Shown piece by piece: positions 54,262 to 63,765 of a DNA stretch of 64,000 nt. The notes below the pieces were generated by a model, which did no database searches, was not told where the DNA came from, and worked only from the letters and a program-made list of their open reading frames with translations. Positions within the stretch are counted from its first letter, which is position 1, and each line of letters starts with the position of its first letter. The DNA is from Robertkochia flava (GTDB lineage: Bacteria > Bacteroidota > Bacteroidia > Flavobacteriales > Flavobacteriaceae), in NCBI RefSeq assembly GCF_020166515.1, contig NZ_JAINZT010000007.1:1-64000 (forward strand), written 5' to 3'. The position numbers and the translations under genes were made by a program.

Positions 54262-56478
54262 TTATCTTATTCCGGGAAACTTCTCCAGCAGTTGGTGTAC
54301 CTGTTCGTTGGTGCGCACATAGTACCTGGCTTTGGTTTTCTGATAGCCCACTTTAACCGTATATGCGTCTTCGGGCATCTCTTCAAACATATACTCGTCT
54401 GTCCAGTCGTCTCCAATAGCGAAGAGAAAATCATAGGTGTCGTTCTGCGAGAGTAGTCGGGATAAAGCTCGTCCCTTATTCACATTACTGCTTTTGATTT
54501 CGGTGACCTTATTGCCTTTCAGGACGCTGAGTTCATTGTTGGAGATCAGGCTGGTTAATACAGTATTGAGTTCCATCACCCTGATTTCGGCCAGTTCGGG
54601 GTCGGCCTTGCGGTAATGCCAGGCCAGGGAATAATTTTTTTCTTCGATAAAGGTCCCCGGGGTGCGGTCTACGAAAGTTTCCAGGATGGGCCTGATGTTT
54701 TCCATCCATTCGGTTCGGATTCGTTCCAGGGATTCCCATCCTTTTTCGGCAGTATGCAGCCAAACTCCGTGGTCGGTGATCATGGTAAACCCGTATTTCC
54801 CGAACCATTTTTCCAGGGTTTTTCGGTCGCGCCCGCTAATGATGACCATATCGTTACCCGGGATCTCATGGATCTTTTTCAAAAGGGCGATCAGGCGCTC
54901 ATCCGGACCGGCATCCTCAGGATTATCCCTGAACCCGGTGAGGGTACCATCGTAGTCCAGCATCATTAGCGACCGGTTGGCGGACTTGAATTCGCCCAGC
55001 ATTTTTTGTTCCGTTTCCTGGCTCATACGCTGGGCCACTATGACCTGTCCAAGATTTTGAGTGGCCTTAAGCGACCTGAAAAATTCTGCAGCCCATTTGT
55101 CGATGCTATACCTGCGCAGTCTTTTCTGGAGTACCTTATTGCGTTTTTTCTGTTCTTTAACGGGCATTTCCAGTGCCTGTTTGATACTGTCTGCCAGATC
55201 TTCAAAATTATTGGGATTGATGAGGAGGGCTTCGTTCATTTCCTGGGCCGCTCCCGCCATTTCGCTAAGAATAAGGACCCCGTCTTTCTTTACCCTTGTA
55301 GCGATGTATTCCTTGGCTACAAGATTCATTCCATCCCGTACCGGGGTGATAAGGGCCACATCAGAAGAGGTATAGAGGTCGATGAGGTTATGAAAGGGGA
55401 GCGAGCGGTAAAAGTACCAGATAGGTGTCCAGCTTACAGTGGCAAACTGCCCGTTAATACGCCCTACCAGCTCATCGGTTTCCTTCTTTAGCAATTGATA
55501 TTGGGGTACGTTGGATCGGGAGGGTACAGCAAGCATCACCAGGCGTACCTTTTGCTTGAATTGGGGGTATTTGTTTAAGAAATACTCAAAGGCTCGGATC
55601 CTGTTCGGAATTCCCTTGGTATAATCCATCCGGTCTATGGAGAGGATAAGTTTGGTGTCTTCATCTGTCTGAATATGATCGTCGAGGCGTCTTTGGAGGT
55701 CGGACCGTTCCGAAGGCGATTTTTCCAGGTGTTCCCTGGCCGCCTCGTGGAATTTGTCATAATCAATTCCCATAGGAAAAGAATCGACCTTTATGATACG
55801 ATCCTTGTAAACGATCTCGTTGAAATTAACCTCCAGTCGCAGGATCCTTTTAACAGAACTCAGGAAATGCCGTTCGTAATCATAGGTGTGGAAACCGAGA
55901 AGATCGGAACCCAGCATGCCCTCCAGGACCTCTTCCCGCCAGGGGAAGGTTCTGAAGATCTCGTATGAAGGAAAAGGGATATGGAGGAAGAACCCTATGG
56001 ATATATCGGGTTTTGATTCCCTGATCAATTTTGGCAACAGAAGGAGCTGGTAGTCGTGAACCCAGATGGTATCGCCGTCTTCTGCATGGTCCAGCACAAC
56101 TTTTGCAAATTTTTCATTTACGGTTTTATACGAATCCCAATAGTCTTTTTCAAATTCGGTATACTCCATAAAATAATGGAACAGGGGCCAAAGGGTCCGG
56201 TTGCTGAATCCAAAATAGAATTTATCGATGTCTTCCCCGGTGAGGGGTACCGTAGCACATTTTTCTTTTCTCACCGCTACTTTGACCTCCTCTTTGAGCT
56301 GGTCGTTCAGTTCTTCCTCGGTTAACCCGGACCAGCCGATCCAAAGGCCATTACCTTCGGAGTGTACAGATTTCATCCCGGTGGCCAGTCCACCAACACT
56401 GGGGGTGATCTGAAGTTGTTCATCCTGAAGTTTTACCTGAAGCGGCAGTCGGTTGGAAACAATAATGGTTTTACTCAT
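54262..56478 (-). CDS. otsBA: Fused trehalose-6-phosphate synthase/phosphatase
   Basis: A 738-residue bifunctional enzyme making trehalose from UDP-glucose and glucose-6-phosphate. Residues 1-470: GT20 synthase (IIVSNRLPLQ, VGGLATGM, VWVHDYQLLLLP-like segment, RDGMNLVAKEYIA). Residues about 500-735: HAD phosphatase with LDYDGTLTGF, VIISGRD, and GDDWTDEYMF. Start MSKTIIVSNR at 56478; the longer frame is not supported. Divergent from the GH15 gene across 74 bases. The fused form is typical of Bacteroidetes. Confidence 0.95.
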   Translation of the reverse strand: MSKTIIVSNRLPLQVKLQDEQLQITPSVGGLATGMKSVHSEGNGLWIGWSGLTEEELNDQLKEEVKVAVRKEKCATVPLTGEDIDKFYFGFSNRTLWPLFHYFMEYTEFEKDYWDSYKTVNEKFAKVVLDHAEDGDTIWVHDYQLLLLPKLIRESKPDISIGFFLHIPFPSYEIFRTFPWREEVLEGMLGSDLLGFHTYDYERHFLSSVKRILRLEVNFNEIVYKDRIIKVDSFPMGIDYDKFHEAAREHLEKSPSERSDLQRRLDDHIQTDEDTKLILSIDRMDYTKGIPNRIRAFEYFLNKYPQFKQKVRLVMLAVPSRSNVPQYQLLKKETDELVGRINGQFATVSWTPIWYFYRSLPFHNLIDLYTSSDVALITPVRDGMNLVAKEYIATRVKKDGVLILSEMAGAAQEMNEALLINPNNFEDLADSIKQALEMPVKEQKKRNKVLQKRLRRYSIDKWAAEFFRSLKATQNLGQVIVAQRMSQETEQKMLGEFKSANRSLMMLDYDGTLTGFRDNPEDAGPDERLIALLKKIHEIPGNDMVIISGRDRKTLEKWFGKYGFTMITDHGVWLHTAEKGWESLERIRTEWMENIRPILETFVDRTPGTFIEEKNYSLAWHYRKADPELAEIRVMELNTVLTSLISNNELSVLKGNKVTEIKSSNVNKGRALSRLLSQNDTYDFLFAIGDDWTDEYMFEEMPEDAYTVKVGYQKTKARYYVRTNEQVHQLLEKFPGIR

Positions 56479-56552
56479 AATACGCGATAAATCCCTATTT
56501 TTTTGGTAATTTAATGATTTAATGACGGTTATTTGAAATATAATAGGAATTA

Positions 56553-58358
56553 ATGGACAATCTTGACTACGGAATAATAGGGAATTGCCGCAGTGCGGCA
56601 CTGGTCTCGAGGGACGGATCGATTCACTGGGCATGCTTACCGGAATTTGACTCTCCTTCGGTTTTTGCAAAATTGCTGGATGATGAGATCGGGGGCAGCT
56701 TCGGGTTTAAAGTTTCAGAAAAATACAGGATCTCCCAGGAGTACATGAGAAATACCAATATTCTCATTACCCGCTTTACCAATGGGAAAGACTGTTTTGA
56801 GGTACGCGACTTTATGCCGAGGTATAAAGAAGAGATCGGCAGCCATTACACCCCGCCTGATATCGTGAGGTATATCAAGCACATAAGCGGGAAACCAAAA
56901 TTCAGGGTAAAGTATGATCCCAAGCTGGAATATGCCAAAGGGACCACCTCTACCTATATAAAAGACGAATTTGTGGAGAGCCTTACAGATAAGGAAAAAT
57001 ACGACACGCTTTTTCTCTACACGAATTTCGACAAGACTAAGGTGGTGCAAGGAGAGGAGATCATCCTGCATTCAGACGGGTTCTTTACCATGGGATATAA
57101 TGAAAAGATCTTTCCGCCCACTACAGAAAGGGCCCACCTGGAATTGTCGCGCACCATGGTATACTGGCTGAACTGGATGGAACGAACCCCCTCCTACGAT
57201 AAATACAACGATTATATTTCCAGAAGTGCCCTTACCCTGAAAATGCTCAGCTATGATAAGTCAGGGGCAGTACTGGCTGCCGCCACAACCTCCCTTCCGG
57301 AAACCATCGGGGAGGTGAGAAACTGGGATTATCGCTTTTGCTGGATACGGGATGCCAGCATGGTGATCAAGGTGGTTTCGGAACTGGGACATAAGAATAT
57401 CGCCCGCAGGTACCTGCAGTTCATCATAGACCTGGTTCCCGATAAGGATGAGAAATTGCAGATCATGTACGGTATCAATAAGGAAAAGATGCTTACCGAG
57501 GAAACCCTCGATCACCTGAAGGGGTACAAGAATTCGCGTCCGGTACGTATCGGTAATGCGGCCTATGAGCAGCGGCAAAATGATATCTACGGAATCCTGA
57601 TGGATGTGATCTATGAACAGGTAGCAAAATTCAAGAACGACATAGAAAACAGTGAAGAACTCTGGGCGATCACCAAGGGTATCGTCTGGGTGGTGAACAG
57701 GCACTGGAAGGAACCGGATAAGGGAATCTGGGAATTTCGTACTGAAGAAAGGCATTTTACGTTTTCAAAGGTGCTTTGCTGGGTGGCGGTAGACAAGGCT
57801 CTTAAGGTAGCTGATCTGTTAGGGAAATACAGGAGAAGAGGTCGGTGGCTTCAACTGGCAGAGACCATTAAGGAGGATATCCTTAAAAATGCGTGGAATG
57901 AGGAAGCCGGAGCTTTTACGCAAAGCTATGGATCTGAAGACCTCGATGCCTCGGTATTGCTTATGGAACCCTATGGATTTATCGATGCGATGGACCCTAA
58001 ATACGTAGACACCGTTCACGCCATAGAAAGAGAACTGAGTTTTGACGGATTGCTGTACAGGTACAAGAATAAGGACGATTTCGGTTTGCCCTCTTCTTCT
58101 TTTACCATATGTACTTTCTGGTTTATCAATGCCCTGAATAAGATCGGGGAGACTGACAGGGCGGTAGCGTATTTTGAGAAGTTACTCTCTTACAGCAACC
58201 ACCTGGGGCTTTTTAGTGAGGATATCGATTTTAAGACCAAACGCCTTCTCGGTAATTTTCCGCAAGCGTATTCTCACCTGGCTCTTATTGAAACTGCGGT
58301 AAATCTCAACAATTCCATCTCCCACCAGGATACGGTCATGGGAAAAATGCACCGTTAA
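56553..58358 (+). CDS. GH15 glucoamylase/trehalase-like enzyme
   Basis: A 601-residue glycoside hydrolase family 15 protein without signal peptide, hence cytoplasmic. N-terminal beta domain (YGIIGNCRSAALVSRDGSIHWACLPEFDSPSVFA), then the alpha/alpha barrel with NWDYRFCWIRDAS and a catalytic Glu in KGIWEFRTEERHFTFSKVLCWVA. Close relatives are trehalases or glucan hydrolases. Next to otsBA, trehalose is the likely substrate or a linked pool. Convergent with a lipoprotein gene. Confidence 0.9.
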   Translation: MDNLDYGIIGNCRSAALVSRDGSIHWACLPEFDSPSVFAKLLDDEIGGSFGFKVSEKYRISQEYMRNTNILITRFTNGKDCFEVRDFMPRYKEEIGSHYTPPDIVRYIKHISGKPKFRVKYDPKLEYAKGTTSTYIKDEFVESLTDKEKYDTLFLYTNFDKTKVVQGEEIILHSDGFFTMGYNEKIFPPTTERAHLELSRTMVYWLNWMERTPSYDKYNDYISRSALTLKMLSYDKSGAVLAAATTSLPETIGEVRNWDYRFCWIRDASMVIKVVSELGHKNIARRYLQFIIDLVPDKDEKLQIMYGINKEKMLTEETLDHLKGYKNSRPVRIGNAAYEQRQNDIYGILMDVIYEQVAKFKNDIENSEELWAITKGIVWVVNRHWKEPDKGIWEFRTEERHFTFSKVLCWVAVDKALKVADLLGKYRRRGRWLQLAETIKEDILKNAWNEEAGAFTQSYGSEDLDASVLLMEPYGFIDAMDPKYVDTVHAIERELSFDGLLYRYKNKDDFGLPSSSFTICTFWFINALNKIGETDRAVAYFEKLLSYSNHLGLFSEDIDFKTKRLLGNFPQAYSHLALIETAVNLNNSISHQDTVMGKMHR

Positions 58359-58373
58359 TACATACTGATCACA

Positions 58374-58409
58374 GAAAACCGGGCCCCCATAGAGGGGTAC
58401 CCGGTTTTC
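58374..58409. terminator. Bidirectional terminator between GH15 and the lipoprotein gene
   Basis: GAAAACCGGG (58374-58383) pairs with CCCGGTTTTC (58400-58409), with inner CCCC/GGGG pairs. Stem length and T/A flanks fit a terminator usable from both sides. Confidence 0.75.
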
Positions 58410-58434
58410 AAGATCTAACCAACCACGATCTGTT

Positions 58435-59052
58435 TTATATTCCGGAAATTATTCCGTTCAGTGAAAAGCGCGTCATGGAAGCCCCTGCCTGAAAGCCGGT
58501 GCCCAGCCTGGTGGTGAATGACCCTTCGGCACTGCTGTATTGCCCGGTACCTCCTGTAATCTCCAGCTGAAGCAGGTCGTTGTCTTCGTTTAAGACGCCG
58601 TTTCCGGGGAAGTTGGTATCGGTGACTCCCGAGTTATTAACGAACGAATTTCCCTCATTATCATTAGAAGCGTTCTCATCTTTTTCCCGCAGGAATAGCT
58701 GGTTTCCGCTGGCATCCTCTATAATGATCTCGATCCCTGAGATTCCCGCTGTTTGTGGCACCCCGCAGTAGGAGATATCTACCGAATAATTTCCAAGGAC
58801 CGCACTGGAGCCTTGTCCACTGTGCTGGAAGAGAAAATTGCCTCCCCCGCACCCCTGATCCTGGGAAAGGGAGTTCAGGTTTGCTGTAAAACTCAGGTCT
58901 ACCGGGGTAGGAGCATCATTTAAGGGCTCATTAAGATTACGGGGAGTAGGTGGAGTTCCGGTTAAATCGTCTACGTCGTCATTGCTGCAGGAAAGCAGCA
59001 GTCCTGCGATACACAACAGTGTGAACAGGCGGTTTAAATTAAAAGTTTTCAT
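58435..59052 (-). CDS. Lipoprotein of unknown function
   Basis: A 205-residue lipoprotein with lipobox LLSC (Cys22), an acidic SNDDVDDL start and a Pro/Thr/Asn linker (35-55), then a beta-rich domain with Cys residues (QGCGGGNF, SYCGVP), ending in a strand SLNGIISGI. No family recognised. Surface exposure is likely because an SDD/N acidic export signal follows the lipid Cys. A 157-base gap without a gene separates it from the regulator gene. Confidence 0.75.
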   Translation of the reverse strand: MKTFNLNRLFTLLCIAGLLLSCSNDDVDDLTGTPPTPRNLNEPLNDAPTPVDLSFTANLNSLSQDQGCGGGNFLFQHSGQGSSAVLGNYSVDISYCGVPQTAGISGIEIIIEDASGNQLFLREKDENASNDNEGNSFVNNSGVTDTNFPGNGVLNEDNDLLQLEITGGTGQYSSAEGSFTTRLGTGFQAGASMTRFSLNGIISGI

Positions 59053-59209
59053 GATGGTGATTTTTGATTAATGAATGTTTTTTGTGATCGTGGAATTGAT
59101 CCTTACGAAGATGCGAAAAGGAAGCAGGGGACAATAAGCAGCTATGTGGTAAAAGGTTGCAATCACGGGGTGTACCTATGTTGCACACTGCAATTATGTT
59201 GTATGGAAA

Positions 59210-61108
59210 TCAGGGTTGGAGTGTGGAAGGAGGAAGTTGGAGGTCGCGAAGGATATTGCGGAAATCGGTTCTGTTTTTGTATGCACTGAAATGGTAATTG
59301 CCGGCCAGGTCCGGAGGAAGCACTCCTGTTTCGAGACCGGTTTGCAGCAGGTTCAACGCTTTATCATCTTGTGAAAGCATCGCGTAACACTCTGCCTGTT
59401 CGATGATGTTCTGACAGCGTTTTATACGCAGTTGCAACAAGCCGTTGGTACCGGCGGCGGCAAAGGCCGAATCGGCTTTCACGGGATGGAATTCCCCACT
59501 TAGCTCCCCGAAAGTCTTAAAGGATCGAAGTGCTTCCTGCTGGCGATGTTCCAGGGTATGTACCTTAAAACTCAGCCAGTGACTCCATCCGTGTTCCGGG
59601 AGGATTTCCCTGCACCTTTCACTTTCCTGAAGGGCAAGGTCCATTTGTCCGTTCTGAAAATACAACCTGGCACTATGGTACCTAACAGTATAGGAAAGGG
59701 GGTCCAGCTCTAAGGCTTTGTTCATCTGTTGCCTTGCCTTAAGGGTGTCCCCAAGGATCCATTTCAGGTTGGCGTGATACATATAACTTTGGGATAGGTT
59801 GGGGTTGATGCGGATGCTTTCTTCAAAGGTGCGGTCGGCCAGGGTCCAGTTCTTATCCATAAAACCATAAATGGCAGCCAGCAGGGTTTTTGCCTCGGCA
59901 AGCCCGGGATCACTTTCCAGGGCTTTTTCAGCCAGGGATACGGCGAGGTTCCTGGCCCGCTCGTTTTCGATCTCGTTCTCCAGTCCCATCAGGAAATAGG
60001 TTTCCGCCAGCCCGGTATAGGCCTTTCCATAGGTGGGATCCTCATTTATGGCCTCCTGAAAATAATTGAGGGCCCGCACGTATCCCGCACCGGTTCGTTT
60101 TTTGAGTTCAAAGGTTCCTAATGAATACATTTCAAAGGCCTTCAGGTTTTCGGTTTGCTGCCCCTGCAAAGAAGCTGCCTGGACGTCGGTAAGCAGCTGG
60201 TGCACTTCTGTAGCAATATTCAGGGCGATCTCGCTCTGTACGGCAAACAGGTCGGTGATGCGCCGGTCGTAATTCCTGCTCCAGATGGTCTGGTCTTTGG
60301 AAGCGTCTATTAGTTTGATGTTGATACGGGCCTGATTGTCGTAGCGCTGTACGCTGCCCTCCACGATGTACTGTACCCCAAGTTCATCGGCGATCTCACT
60401 CAGGGAATGGTCCCCCCGGTTCCTGTAAACCTCCGACGAGGTCCGGGAGATCACCCGGATGTCGCTTACTTTGGAAAGGCGATGCAAGAGGTCGTCCATC
60501 ATACCGTCTGCAAAAAAACGGGTGTTTTCATTATTGCCCATATTGGAAAAAGGGAGTACGGCTATGGATGGTTGCCCGGGAAGTGCTGCTTCCTGCAAAG
60601 GGGAAAGCCTGAAAATGACCAGGCCGATAATCACCGCTGCCGCCACAGCAATCCATGTCGCAGGCCGTAACAAGAATTTAGGAACCTCCCGGTTTTTAGA
60701 AGATCCTGTGGGTTTGACCCTTATACCTTCCGAATTCGGAAGCGTCATATCGGGATTGCTGAGGTAGCTTTCCTTAAATGCCCCGGGGGTCATACCGTAA
60801 TAACGATGGAAACATCGGTGGAAGTAAGAAGGGCTGTGAAACCCTACGCGGTAAGCGATCTCAGAGGTAGTGGCTTCGTCGTGCTTCAGCATCTCCAAAG
60901 CTTCAGTTAACCGAACTCTTCTTATGAAAACACTGGCCGAATGGCCCAACAGCGATTTTACCTTCCGGTGTAATTGTGAACGGCTGTACCCTGCAGCCCC
61001 GGCGAGTTCATTAACTCCGAAGTCTTCTTCTTCAAGATGTGCTTTAACCAGCTGTTCCAGCCTGTGAAGAAACTGTTCGTCTTTGCTTTCCCTGATGGGC
61101 GTACCCAT
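59210..61108 (-). CDS. Membrane-anchored AraC-type regulator with TolB-like and TPR domains
   Basis: A 632-residue one-component regulator. Residues 8-112: AraC/XylS helix-turn-helix (GYSRSQLHRKVKSLLG, IAYRVGFHSPSYFHRCFHRYYG). Residues 151-167: one transmembrane helix. Residues 179-300: TolB-N-like domain (IAVLPFSNMG, ADGMMDDLLHRLSK, IVEGSVQRYDNQARINIKLID). Residues 330-570: TPRs. DNA-binding is inside and the sensor outside, as in CadC/ToxR. It is divergent from the barrel gene across 247 bases with palindromes, its probable target. Confidence 0.88.
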   Translation of the reverse strand: MGTPIRESKDEQFLHRLEQLVKAHLEEEDFGVNELAGAAGYSRSQLHRKVKSLLGHSASVFIRRVRLTEALEMLKHDEATTSEIAYRVGFHSPSYFHRCFHRYYGMTPGAFKESYLSNPDMTLPNSEGIRVKPTGSSKNREVPKFLLRPATWIAVAAAVIIGLVIFRLSPLQEAALPGQPSIAVLPFSNMGNNENTRFFADGMMDDLLHRLSKVSDIRVISRTSSEVYRNRGDHSLSEIADELGVQYIVEGSVQRYDNQARINIKLIDASKDQTIWSRNYDRRITDLFAVQSEIALNIATEVHQLLTDVQAASLQGQQTENLKAFEMYSLGTFELKKRTGAGYVRALNYFQEAINEDPTYGKAYTGLAETYFLMGLENEIENERARNLAVSLAEKALESDPGLAEAKTLLAAIYGFMDKNWTLADRTFEESIRINPNLSQSYMYHANLKWILGDTLKARQQMNKALELDPLSYTVRYHSARLYFQNGQMDLALQESERCREILPEHGWSHWLSFKVHTLEHRQQEALRSFKTFGELSGEFHPVKADSAFAAAGTNGLLQLRIKRCQNIIEQAECYAMLSQDDKALNLLQTGLETGVLPPDLAGNYHFSAYKNRTDFRNILRDLQLPPSTLQP

Positions 61109-61227
61109 GTAGCGGAGGGTTTGATTGGTTTTGATTGATATTTTAAAGCTACTAAATATTACAGTTTAAAACTGTTAAGGAGTTCTTATTGTTACTCCTA
61201 CAGGTCTGATTGTTTATCCGGGGGTTA

Positions 61228-61276
61228 TTTGCTGATTATGACATGATATTATGTTAATCACCCGATAATCAGCAAA
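61228..61276. promoter_or_regulatory. 12-base-arm inverted repeat in the regulator-barrel intergenic region
   Basis: TTTGCTGATTAT (61228-61239) and its exact complement ATAATCAGCAAA (61265-61276), 25-base spacer. Two such half-sites in a divergent promoter region suggest an operator for the AraC-type regulator. Confidence 0.6.
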
Positions 61277-61300
61277 ATAAATAAGGGTTTTACAATAATA

Positions 61301-61320
61301 ATATAGAATATTTTCTATAT
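61301..61320. promoter_or_regulatory. Perfect 8-base-arm palindrome before the barrel gene
   Basis: ATATAGAA-TATT-TTCTATAT. The right half continues into TATATTTA (61316-61323), a near-consensus -7 element, so a protein binding here would affect the promoter of the gene at 61356. Confidence 0.55.
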
Positions 61321-61355
61321 TTAAGGTAATTCTCCATACCCCGGGGAATTCCCAT

Positions 61356-63758
61356 ATGAAGCGAATACTGATTCTAAATGTGGTTCTTCTGAGCTTTCAT
61401 CAGGGTATATCCGGGCAGCATTTCCGGCTCGAGGATTTTGGTAAGGATCGCTGGCTGCGCTACCAGGGTAGGGTAAGTGCTATGGGGCTGTGGTACGACG
61501 GGGGAGCACCCCGTGATCCCTTTTCATATATGATCACCGGAAGTCTTAATTTTACTTTTGCAGGTATTTACCACCTTCCTCTGGCCTTTGCGTATAGCGA
61601 TCAGGAATTCCGGATGCCCTCTCCCGTTAAGCTTAACCGTTTCAGTTTACATCCTTCCTATAAGGGCCTGAGGCTCCATCTTGGCGATGCGGCTATGAGC
61701 TTTACCCCCTATACCCTCAACGGACATCAGTTTACGGGGGCAGGGCTGGAGTGGCAAACAGAAAAGCACTGGAGTATTGCCTTAATGTACGGAAGGTTGC
61801 TTAAGTCAAAGGCCTATAATGCGGAGGAGCCCTCCGGGGTACCTGTCCTCAAGCGAAAAGGGTATGGTTTGCAGCTGGGCTATGACCGGGGAACCTGGCA
61901 GCTCAAAGGAAATGTCTTTTCAGCAGCCGATCTGTTGCCCAAAGGGATTTCCGGCGATCTGCTTAATTACCCCTTTCCCGAACACAACCTTGTGATCGGG
62001 TTACAGGGCCGATTCCCGACACCTGGCAAGGGAACACTCATGTTTGATCTGGCAAACTCTCAGATAACCGTGAAGTCCGATGAGCTCAAGAAGTATGGTA
62101 TATCCCAGGAAAATGACAGTCTCTCTTTAGCAGCTCCTTCCGGTTTTAAGGCTATGAAGTTCAACCTGGCTTATCCTGCATTTCATGGGAATCTCTCCTT
62201 GATTTATGAGCGCATTGACCCCGGATACCGGACGTTCGGGGCCTACTATTTCAATGCCGACCTGGAAAATATCAGTGCCTCTGTGACACAATCCCTTTTT
62301 AGCGGGAAGGTGCATCTCAGCCTACGGTCGGGAATACAAAGGGATAACCTGGATAAGGCAAAGAAACAGGAGTTACAACGTCATGTGCATGCCGTTTCCC
62401 TTCAGGTTAATGCGGGCAAGCGTCTTTCCATGCAGGGGGCGTATTCTAATTTCAGGAGTTTCACCAATTCCAGGAATCAATTTGATAAGATCAACCAGGT
62501 AAATGAACTTGAAATGCCGGACACCCTGAATTACCGTCAACTTTCGGCTCAGGCTTCGCTTTCAATGAACTACAGGTTGGAAGGTGATGAGGGGAATACC
62601 AGGTCTGTTTCCTTTTACTCGGGCTACCAGGAGAACCGAAATGAAGGCGGTACCGGAGCAATACCCGAAGACAGGAATCAATTCCTTCAGGGAAACCTCT
62701 CCTATCATTCCCGGCTGGCATCTTCCGGATGGAGTTATACAGTAAACTGTAATAGCGCTTTGAATCTGAGCTCACAGGACACCTATTTTATATGGGGCCC
62801 GGGCCTGGACCTGGGGAAACATTTCTTTTCTGAAAAACTCCGTACCGCGGTTTCATTTTCCTATAACAGCAGCAAAAGCAGGTCTGAAACAAATACCAGG
62901 GTCTTTAATACCCGTATCAATGGCACCTACCAGATACATCCTGATCATGCCTTCAGAATTTCAGGGCTTTTTCAACACCGCGATCCGGGGGCGATGAGGT
63001 CTCATGACCTGACCCTGCAAATATATTACCAGTACACCTTTGACAACCTGAGGATTCATCTGGATCCTAAATCCGGGGTACGGGACCAAACCCCGGTAAG
63101 GGTGAGTTTCAGGTATCGCAATGTATCCTATTCGGGTACCCTGCCGGAGGTGAACCGGCAGATCGCCCTGGTAAGCCAAATGCCACAGTTTAAAAAACTG
63201 CCTCCTACGGTTCAGCACGATCTGGAGGTATTGCGCCAACGGTACCTGGAGCAGGAGAAAAGAGCGGGGTATAAAATACACGCCCTGAATTACCTGAAGG
63301 TACTCTATGACTATGGCGATATACTGATGGATTACTACACCTATGCCGATAAGACCATCAGAAAGATCATCCACGATATGAAAAGGACCGATCGTGAACT
63401 GGAACGCCGTTATGTGACCAGCTATCACGCCTTTCATGACCGGGAAGAAGAAAGGGAATGGGTACACGATCCGAAAGCGGTTCTTGAAGAATGCACCCGA
63501 AGGCTCAAAGCACACCGTTGGCTGGAGCGGGAATTCAATACCTACACAGGTATTGGGTTGGATCGAAAGAACCCACCCATGATTCGCACGTATATGGATG
63601 CCCATCTTGGGCGGTATTTTAAAACCATCAGTAAGAACACTTCCCCCGAAAACATCATGGAAGTCATGGAAACCAGCCTGATCGATCACTTCTACCGGTG
63701 GTCTCTGAAATACACCCCTGACCAAAAAGTTGAATTGCGTTATCCCCCGGAAAATTAA
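61356..63758 (+). CDS. Large outer-membrane barrel-like protein with C-terminal helical domain
   Basis: An 800-residue protein. Signal peptide MKRILILNVVLLSF ending near GISGQ. Residues 25-600 are amphipathic strands with aromatic girdles (LHPSYKGLRLHLGDAAMSF, AGLEWQTEKHWSIALMYGR, SYRLEG-like), as in an outer-membrane barrel. Residues about 605-800 are helical and charged (QRYLEQEKRAGYKIH, REEEREWVHDPKAV), an unusual periplasmic or extracellular tail. Seven bases separate it from a TANFOR-type gene. No family recognised; surface export or anchoring of its neighbour is inferred. Confidence 0.8.
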   Translation: MKRILILNVVLLSFHQGISGQHFRLEDFGKDRWLRYQGRVSAMGLWYDGGAPRDPFSYMITGSLNFTFAGIYHLPLAFAYSDQEFRMPSPVKLNRFSLHPSYKGLRLHLGDAAMSFTPYTLNGHQFTGAGLEWQTEKHWSIALMYGRLLKSKAYNAEEPSGVPVLKRKGYGLQLGYDRGTWQLKGNVFSAADLLPKGISGDLLNYPFPEHNLVIGLQGRFPTPGKGTLMFDLANSQITVKSDELKKYGISQENDSLSLAAPSGFKAMKFNLAYPAFHGNLSLIYERIDPGYRTFGAYYFNADLENISASVTQSLFSGKVHLSLRSGIQRDNLDKAKKQELQRHVHAVSLQVNAGKRLSMQGAYSNFRSFTNSRNQFDKINQVNELEMPDTLNYRQLSAQASLSMNYRLEGDEGNTRSVSFYSGYQENRNEGGTGAIPEDRNQFLQGNLSYHSRLASSGWSYTVNCNSALNLSSQDTYFIWGPGLDLGKHFFSEKLRTAVSFSYNSSKSRSETNTRVFNTRINGTYQIHPDHAFRISGLFQHRDPGAMRSHDLTLQIYYQYTFDNLRIHLDPKSGVRDQTPVRVSFRYRNVSYSGTLPEVNRQIALVSQMPQFKKLPPTVQHDLEVLRQRYLEQEKRAGYKIHALNYLKVLYDYGDILMDYYTYADKTIRKIIHDMKRTDRELERRYVTSYHAFHDREEEREWVHDPKAVLEECTRRLKAHRWLEREFNTYTGIGLDRKNPPMIRTYMDAHLGRYFKTISKNTSPENIMEVMETSLIDHFYRWSLKYTPDQKVELRYPPEN

Positions 63759-63765
63759 GTGGCTT

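Noticed and set aside
60407-60767. Plus-strand frames opposite the AraC-type regulator
   Set aside because: Both are antisense shadows; the regulator has clear domains over this part.
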